From Proteobacteria bacterium UBA1844 (GTDB lineage Bacteria; Pseudomonadota; Gammaproteobacteria; Steroidobacterales; Woeseiaceae): a stretch of 25,062 bases of DNA. The position numbers and the translations under genes were made by a program. The stretch covers positions 340 to 25,401 of the forward strand of contig DDIS01000048.1 in the NCBI GenBank assembly GCA_002338615.1, in the 5' to 3' direction. Shown here in pieces: positions 24,111 to 25,062 of the stretch. Within the stretch, counting starts at the first letter, position 1; each line of letters opens with the position of its first letter. The notes below the pieces were generated by a model that was not told where the DNA came from, did no database searches, and worked only from the letters and a program-made list of their open reading frames with translations.

Positions 24111-25062
24111 GTGGCGCGGGACCAAGTCAAGACGCAGGTACTGTTACTGCACAGTGAACAGAGCACCCTGGACACCTTAAGTTCAGGTCTTGACAGTCGC
24201 TACACGGTGCACTGCGCAACGACGGGTACCGAGGCACTCAATACACTGGGTGATACACCGATTCATGTGATTGTTTCGGCGAAAGACCTGCCGGGCATGA
24301 GTGGTGTTGAAGCCCTGCGCGAGGCGAAGAAGCGCTCGCCCGAGACAATTGGCATACTGCTCGCCGGGGAAAACGATCAGGGCCTCGAAGCACTGGTCGG
24401 TGATAAGGAAGTCTTTCAGGTTGTGCGCGGGGGCATCAGCTCCGCTGAGCTCACGCAGCTCATCGAAAACGCAACCCGGCAAATGCGTTTGCTGGCGCTG
24501 GCAGAGTCCGCAAACGACACCGCTGCAAATCCGGACGAGCTTGGGGCTGAACACATCGTCATGGAAACCTCGGAAAACGGCGCAACGATTATTTCCGGTA
24601 ATACCGGTACAGTGCCGGCGCTCGACCCGCGCAAAATGGCAGCGGCCGGCGCACACGCCGTCGATGTTCTGGTGCTGACCAAAGACGAAGAATTTCTGAA
24701 CACCGTCCGCGAATCCACGCACGGCCTGCACAAGATCTATACGGCCACCACCCTGGCTCAGGCCGAAGACGCCCTCGCCAAGGGCAAGGTTGGTGTCGCT
24801 GTCGTCGACGCTGCCATGGTTGGTGAGAACCTGGAAAAACTGACGCAACACCTGCGCAGGAAAACGGCGCGACTCGTCAATGTCGTTGCCGGACGCCGCG
24901 ATGATGGCGAAATTCTCATGGACCTCATCAATCGCGGCAAGGTCTACCGGTTCCTGCTGAAACCCGTATCGCCGGGCCGTGCCAGGCTCGCGATCGAGGC
25001 GTCGGTAAAACATCATCTGGAGGCACCAGAGTCGGCGTTCAAGTTGCCCGGCAACGCGCCCG
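24111..25062 (+). CDS. Tandem receiver-domain protein, 3' end beyond the window
   Basis: A long open frame that runs off the right edge (317 complete codons). The GTG start follows GGAGAGG by five bases. Two CheY-like receiver domains are visible. Domain 1 (about 8-118) has Ala57 (VIVSAKDLPGMSG) where the phospho-acceptor Asp belongs, and lacks the acidic pair and the conserved Lys. A linker (about 125-180) follows. Domain 2 (about 183-300) keeps Asp233 (VAVVDAAM) and Lys284 (YRFLLKPVSPGRARLAIEA), 51 residues apart as in CheY, but its acidic pair reads Thr-Lys. So domain 1 looks like a pseudo-receiver and domain 2 is partly degenerate. The output domain is out of view. Possible roles include signalling scaffold or phosphorylation-independent switch; none is established. 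Confidence 0.85.
   Translation, partial: MARDQVKTQVLLLHSEQSTLDTLSSGLDSRYTVHCATTGTEALNTLGDTPIHVIVSAKDLPGMSGVEALREAKKRSPETIGILLAGENDQGLEALVGDKEVFQVVRGGISSAELTQLIENATRQMRLLALAESANDTAANPDELGAEHIVMETSENGATIISGNTGTVPALDPRKMAAAGAHAVDVLVLTKDEEFLNTVRESTHGLHKIYTATTLAQAEDALAKGKVGVAVVDAAMVGENLEKLTQHLRRKTARLVNVVAGRRDDGEILMDLINRGKVYRFLLKPVSPGRARLAIEASVKHHLEAPESAFKLPGNAP

Noticed and set aside
24183..25016. A 277-codon minus-strand frame at the right edge
   Set aside because: The plus-strand frame from GTG 24111 has an excellent Shine-Dalgarno and receiver-domain sequence, while this one shows no domain.
1..25062. Search for CRISPR arrays, insertion sequences, integrase genes and defence islands
   Set aside because: No spaced repeats, transposase-like proteins or terminal inverted repeats were seen; gene content is core metabolism throughout.

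Overview
The window reads as a stretch of ordinary chromosome from a moderately GC-rich proteobacterium, most likely a gammaproteobacterium. The pointers are a ZapE/AFG1-type ATPase, a 180-kDa-class NAD-glutamate dehydrogenase, a GlnRS of the E. coli type, dPGM-type phosphoglycerate mutase and TesB. The heavy load of acyl-CoA enzymes suggests an aerobic heterotroph that uses fatty, dicarboxylic or similar acids. The taxonomic placement is inference. I see no prophage, insertion sequence, CRISPR array, tRNA or rRNA. Twenty-one genes cover almost everything; the only gene-free stretch above 300 bases is the 382-bp divergent region between glnS and thrS.

Layout. Bases 23-100 hold six tandem copies of a degenerate 13-bp repeat, just beyond the 3' end of an ETF-ubiquinone oxidoreductase gene (130-1779, minus). 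Divergent from it, zapE (1917-3002) is followed by a MarR regulator (3078-3518), NAD-glutamate dehydrogenase (3597-8426), gpmA (8489-9232) and a gamma-carbonic-anhydrase-like protein (9232-9750), all plus. On the minus strand follow tesB (9838-10737), a short-chain dehydrogenase homologue without its catalytic residues (10749-11498), an AlkK/DmdB-type acyl-CoA ligase (11529-13160) and a MaoC-type hydratase (13403-13867). A MocA-like nucleotidyltransferase (13955-14563, plus) faces a compact molybdenum-cofactor operon transcribed moaA-moaC-mobA-moaD-moaE (17413 down to 14588). A PimC/PimD-like pair of acyl-CoA dehydrogenases (17567-19924, plus) converges on glnS (19962-21644, minus). thrS (22027-23958, plus) diverges from glnS. 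The window ends inside an open reading frame with two receiver-like domains (24111 to the edge).

How the genes fit together. Acyl-CoA ligase, hydratase, the two-subunit acyl-CoA dehydrogenase, thioesterase II and ETF-QO form a coherent acyl-CoA oxidation kit: activation, dehydrogenation, electron delivery to quinone, hydration and release of stalled acyl-CoA. The Moco genes make cyclic pyranopterin (MoaA/MoaC), molybdopterin (MoaD/MoaE) and both dinucleotide forms (MobA for guanine, the MocA-like protein for cytosine), which implies target molybdoenzymes of both classes elsewhere in the genome. 

The window is mainly housekeeping and core metabolism, and I did not find a convincing undescribed system. 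The points most worth a second look are the active-site-less SDR inside the acyl-CoA operon, the tandem degenerate receiver protein at the right edge, the 13-bp tandem repeat, matching half-sites before the MarR and glutamate dehydrogenase genes, the structured thrS leader with thrS away from infC, and the altered signature motifs of GlnRS.
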